From Ulota crispa (Eukaryota; Streptophyta; Bryopsida; Orthotrichales; Orthotrichaceae): DNA of 64,000 nucleotides. Under the pieces are notes generated by a model. That model was not told the origin of the DNA. It did no database searches and saw nothing but the letters and a program-made list of their open reading frames with translations. The stretch covers positions 19,526,868 to 19,590,867 of the forward strand of contig OY987246.1 in assembly GCA_963920765.1 (NCBI GenBank). The letters are read 5' to 3'. A program made the translations under genes and the position numbers. Below, in pieces: positions 60,942 through 64,000 of this stretch; the first letter of the stretch is position 1, and each line of letters begins with the position of its first letter.

Positions 60942-61325
60942 AGTTTATGCACACTATGCTTAGGTCTGAGTCCACATAACTTTTAACACATTACACAGTC
61001 ATACTATATTCACAAGGACAAACTTTTGAAGGCGTAACATCAAGACTACCTTCACACATTATCTAAACACTGTCAAGATGCATAAGCCTAAGGCTGGCTG
61101 GCTGGCTGGCTTTTGCAGTCATAATTGCAGTTACACACACTGAAGGTACAACTGAGAGGAGCTTTCCAACATCTGGAAGACCCGAGAACTTACGGAATTT
61201 GTACAGGTATATATAGAGACACATAGTTAGAAACGTCTACAGGGTATAACCGTGGTAATAGTGGTGCTCTTGACACAAAATTGACTCAAATCTCAAGTTT
61301 TCACTGGAGTGAGTACCAGATTGCT

Positions 61326-63996
61326 TCATGGAAGTGTGCCGTGGTATCCATAATGCTTGGCAAGGTCCTGCACGATGACCACCAGGGCGTCCAGGGGCTC
61401 TGCCTGGAGCGGCTTACTGATGGTGGAAAGTAAAGCTTCAATCCTTGGGTCAAAGTACTTCTTGTGGGTTCCTACTTTGAAGAAATACTTGCCCACGTCC
61501 AGAGCTCGAGCAGCTTGGACTGGGGTATCAAATGTGCCCAGCCACACCTTTTTGATGGTGCTCTTCTTCTCTTGTTGTATCCTCTTCGAAATCCTTATTT
61601 CACACCCGTATTTGCCTTTCTTTTTCGAGACTCCTTCGAACCTGATGTCTTTGGCTACGGGTACCTGCACATGCACAGCCATGGGATCGCCGTGATGTCA
61701 ACCTTTAAAAACACTATATTTTTTAAAGGGAAATTTTCATGGAAATCCCCTGAAGTTTGCAATATTTTCATAGATACCTCTGCTTTTTCAGAAGTTTCAG
61801 AAATACTTTTGGACCAAAAGTTTTAGGGATTTGTTTTGTTATGCATGTCACTTCCTTAGAATTCCCTTTGTGCGCACATTGCTTCTTTCTTGTTATGCAT
61901 GCGCACAAAGAAAGAAAGGAAGTAACATGCACAACAAAACAAATGCCTAAATTTTTTGATCCAAGGGTAGTTGTGATATTCCTAAAAAAGCAAAGGTATC
62001 TATGAAAATATTGCAAACTTTAGGGGAATTCCATGAAATTTTCCCATCATTAAACTGAGAAAAATGATACAAGGACTTCTGAATCTTGCATTTTTGAGAG
62101 TATTTTGGTGATGTAGGCTGAATGTTATGATGAATTTGTCAAGATCTTACATCAATGGTATAGGATCTTGAAGGAATTATCATAAAACTCACTTGAAATT
62201 TCCAAGACACTCTCACAAATGCAAGATTCAGAAGTCCCAAAATGAATCCTTTTCCTCAATTTTAACAAATATGGTGAAAGTTTCAAGTTTTCTTAACTTT
62301 TGTTTTAAATTTCCTACATCTCTAAGCATCATGAGAAGGGTAGAGGATATGAAATCCAGTAAGGACTTCGTTTTGTGTCTTGTATAAAGCCGAGACTGAT
62401 AGCAACTCATCCAGTTGAATTAAACTCCTGAGGGGACTGAGCATAACCTAGCTACTATCCACTCAAAAAGGCCAGCCACCTGACTCATGAAGAATTAAAA
62501 AAAAAACTGAGATGCATCCCCCCCCCCCCCCCCGGGCGTCTTCCTACCCTCGATGTTGGGGTTAAAAATAAATTCCCACCCCTCTCCAATGCCATTTCAA
62601 ATATCGATATATCCCATACTGTTTGTAAACGAAACTAATGTCACAAAACCTCAAATATGGGGTGGGTGGCTGTACATCCTAAACAGTAGCCTCATTTTTT
62701 GAGCCAATGGCACAATGACACATGTACCCCTTTCAATTTTTTTGAAAAGTTTAACCACGAATGGCTGAAAGACATGTGTACCTCGTCAAATTTTTCATGT
62801 ATGGTTTCCACTCAACGGCAAAGACACTACATGGGCAGGTGGGCACTCAACTTGGATTAGGACAACGCCGATTGGCTTACTTGGTTCGCATCGCTTTAGT
62901 AGTGATCTACCACCTCTCACTATTTGAAATGGCGCATGTTAAAGAAATAGTACTGACACGGTTTTGATGTTATAACTTTGAGCTTTCAAAGCGACTTCTT
63001 CCAATCATCTCTCTATTCATCTCAAGAAAACCACACTCCTTCGTGCATTGAAAAGCTTGAAGTGATGCAAAAACAAACGACCCGCAGTGTTTTGCAGCAA
63101 CAAATTTTATCAAGTTCGTTTGAACAAAACACAGGCATTCTTGTCAGAGCGTCAGAGCTGAGTTAACATCTCTGAAGAAAGATAGAATCTAATCGAATCC
63201 ATATAGAATTTTTGAAGAGTTCAGGAGCCAACCTCTGCTCGAAGGCTGGCGGATGCCGGATGAGACATACGGTAGCTCGGCCACCGACTCCGTGTCAACG
63301 ATCTGCTTAAGTCAGGAGGAACAAAGTCACGTTCGAGAGCAACACAGTCAAGTTCAAGAGCACCATAGTCAGGTTTGAGAGGAACATAGTCAGGTACAAG
63401 AGCAACAGAGTCCGATTTGAGAGCAACATAGTGAGGTTCGGGAGGAGCATAGCGAAGTTCGAGAGGAACATAGTCAGGTACGAGAAGAACAGATTCAGGG
63501 CCGAGAGGAACAGATTCAGGGCCGAGAGGAACAGAGTCAGGTACGAGAGGAACAGATTCAGGGCCGAGAGGAACAGAGTCAAGTTCAAGTGCAACGTATT
63601 CAGGCTCGAGAGGAACATTGTGAGGCTCAAGAGGAACATAGTGAGATTCAGGCTCGAGAGGAACATAGTGAGATTCAGGCTCGAGAGGAACATAGTGAGA
63701 TTCAGGCTTGAAAGGAACATAGTGAGCTTCTACAAGAACAGAGTCAACTTCAAGGTCGAGAGTAACATAGTCAGGTACGAGAGGAACATAGTCAAGTACC
63801 AGATCGTGCATGCACCACACTTCTTCGATGCCATGTTTGCTCTCGGCAATGATCTCTTCAGGACCTTCAGAGTCCACCCATGGTGGGGTCCTGAAGATGT
63901 CTTCCGAATCAGCACAGCCAAGATATAACGGTAAAACATCTTCGTCTGTAATCGGGCGATAATCATCTCCAGAGTCTGGTCCTGCATATGAATCTG
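61326..63996 (-). CDS. AP2-domain transcription factor, gene 2 (exons 2-3; exon 1 outside the window)
   Basis: Exon 2 (63996-63233) and exon 3 (61664-61326) join in phase 0, as in gene 1. The CCAG acceptor of exon 2 is the last readable sequence of the window. Exon 3 encodes the same AP2 domain (IRFEGV, YGCEIRI, KKVWLGTFDTPVQAARALD, KYFFKVGTHKKYFDP). Over the 40 residues from KSTIKK to KYFDP it differs from gene 1 at one position, so the domain seems constrained. The tail stops directly after HGTLP, about 11 residues shorter than gene 1. Exon 2 is 764 nt against 311 nt in gene 1 because of the repeat at 63310-63790. The conserved ends SYAGPD and SLRAE frame the repeat. The frame is open throughout, so the gene looks functional. 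Confidence 0.82.
61709..62276. mobile_element. CACCATATTTGTT-ended MITE, interior type b, split by another MITE (AP2 gene 2 intron)
   Basis: Outer ends AACACTATATTTTTTAA and TTTAACAAATATGGTG. The interior (GGACTTCTGAATCTTGCA ... TGCAAGATTCAGAAGTCC) is related to 45439-45680. In gene 1 the intron sequence AACCTTTCAAGTTTTCTT is continuous at this point, so this is an insertion private to gene 2. It starts 45 bp upstream of the exon 3 acceptor. Confidence 0.8.
61728..62045. mobile_element. Nested palindromic MITE, GGGAAATTTTCATGG ends
   Basis: A 318-bp hairpin. GGGAAATTTTCATGGAA mirrors TTCCATGAAATTTTCCC, and the arms of about 140 bp meet near TGCGCACATTG / CATGCGCACAAAG. Both strands therefore read nearly the same sequence. 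It interrupts the outer MITE. Confidence 0.85.
62518..62534 (+). repeat. Poly(C) run of 17 bases
   Basis: Uninterrupted C run in the AP2 gene 2 intron. Length is prone to sequencing error. Confidence 0.85.
63310..63790 (-). repeat. Coding minisatellite in AP2 gene 2 exon 2
   Basis: About 20 in-frame units of 7 codons (VPLGPES, VPLVPDS) with 9-codon variants (SHYVPLEPE). The DNA unit is 21 or 27 bp. It replaces the short region around LNPETNLVLPD in gene 1. The DNA repeat leaves long open frames in the other readings too; these are by-products. Confidence 0.9.
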
Positions 63997-64000
63997 CTGG

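Noticed and set aside
61640-61700. In-frame TGA just upstream of the AP2 block in gene 2, first read as a sign of a pseudogene
   Set aside because: The exon starts at the GTGCAG acceptor downstream of it. With that border both paralogues join in phase 0 and the stop is intronic.
61757-62016. Two nearly identical 82-residue open frames on opposite strands
   Set aside because: They are the two readings of one palindromic MITE, not a gene pair.
63307-63928. Long open frames on the plus strand and in a second minus frame across the gene 2 repeat (NRFRAER-type and MFLSSLN-type repeats)
   Set aside because: They are by-products of a 21/27-bp repeat that stays open in several frames. Only the minus frame that joins the AP2 exon keeps phase and homology.

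Overview
This is a nuclear window from a plant. It holds a seven-exon remorin gene (a land-plant membrane-scaffold family) and two paralogous genes with an AP2-type DNA-binding domain. All have spliceosomal introns and lie in AT-rich DNA full of transposons. I cannot fix the species. The low gene density, the AP2 variant and the retroelement lineage would fit a non-seed plant (bryophyte, lycophyte or fern), but that is inference.

Layout. 1-14.6 kb is a nest of retroelements: an old, broken Ty3/gypsy element on the minus strand is split by a young, whole-looking Ty3/gypsy-like element (1552-12122) with 2,160-bp LTRs that are almost identical. 14.6-31.4 kb is intergenic and holds many small inverted-repeat elements (MITEs) and dispersed repeats. 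31.4-41.2 kb is the remorin gene on the plus strand (CDS 33935-41151, 684 codons), with a probable 5'UTR intron. 44.1-46.5 kb holds AP2 gene 1 (minus strand, 258 aa, three exons). 46.5-57.4 kb is mostly repeats, with an incomplete two-exon candidate gene at 54526-56005 (minus). 57.4-64 kb is a duplicated copy of the AP2 block, swollen by insertions. Its AP2 gene 2 (exons 2 and 3 in the window) has gained a long coding minisatellite.

The most notable non-genic signal is a set of at least six elements of several lengths and interiors. All are flanked by TTAA on both sides and end in CCC...GGG inverted repeats, the layout of piggyBac-type elements. Other families can be told apart by their termini: CACTA-type MITEs with 3-bp target duplications, a CACCATATTTGTT-ended set with three different interiors, AAGGTAGG-ended sets, a GAGCCCTCCAAGAGC-ended set, and large foldbacks of 0.7-1.1 kb. 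Because the AP2 block is duplicated, and because elements nest in one another, several empty (pre-insertion) sites can be read inside the window itself.

All gene models come from reading frames and splice-site phase by eye. No database search or transcript evidence was available.
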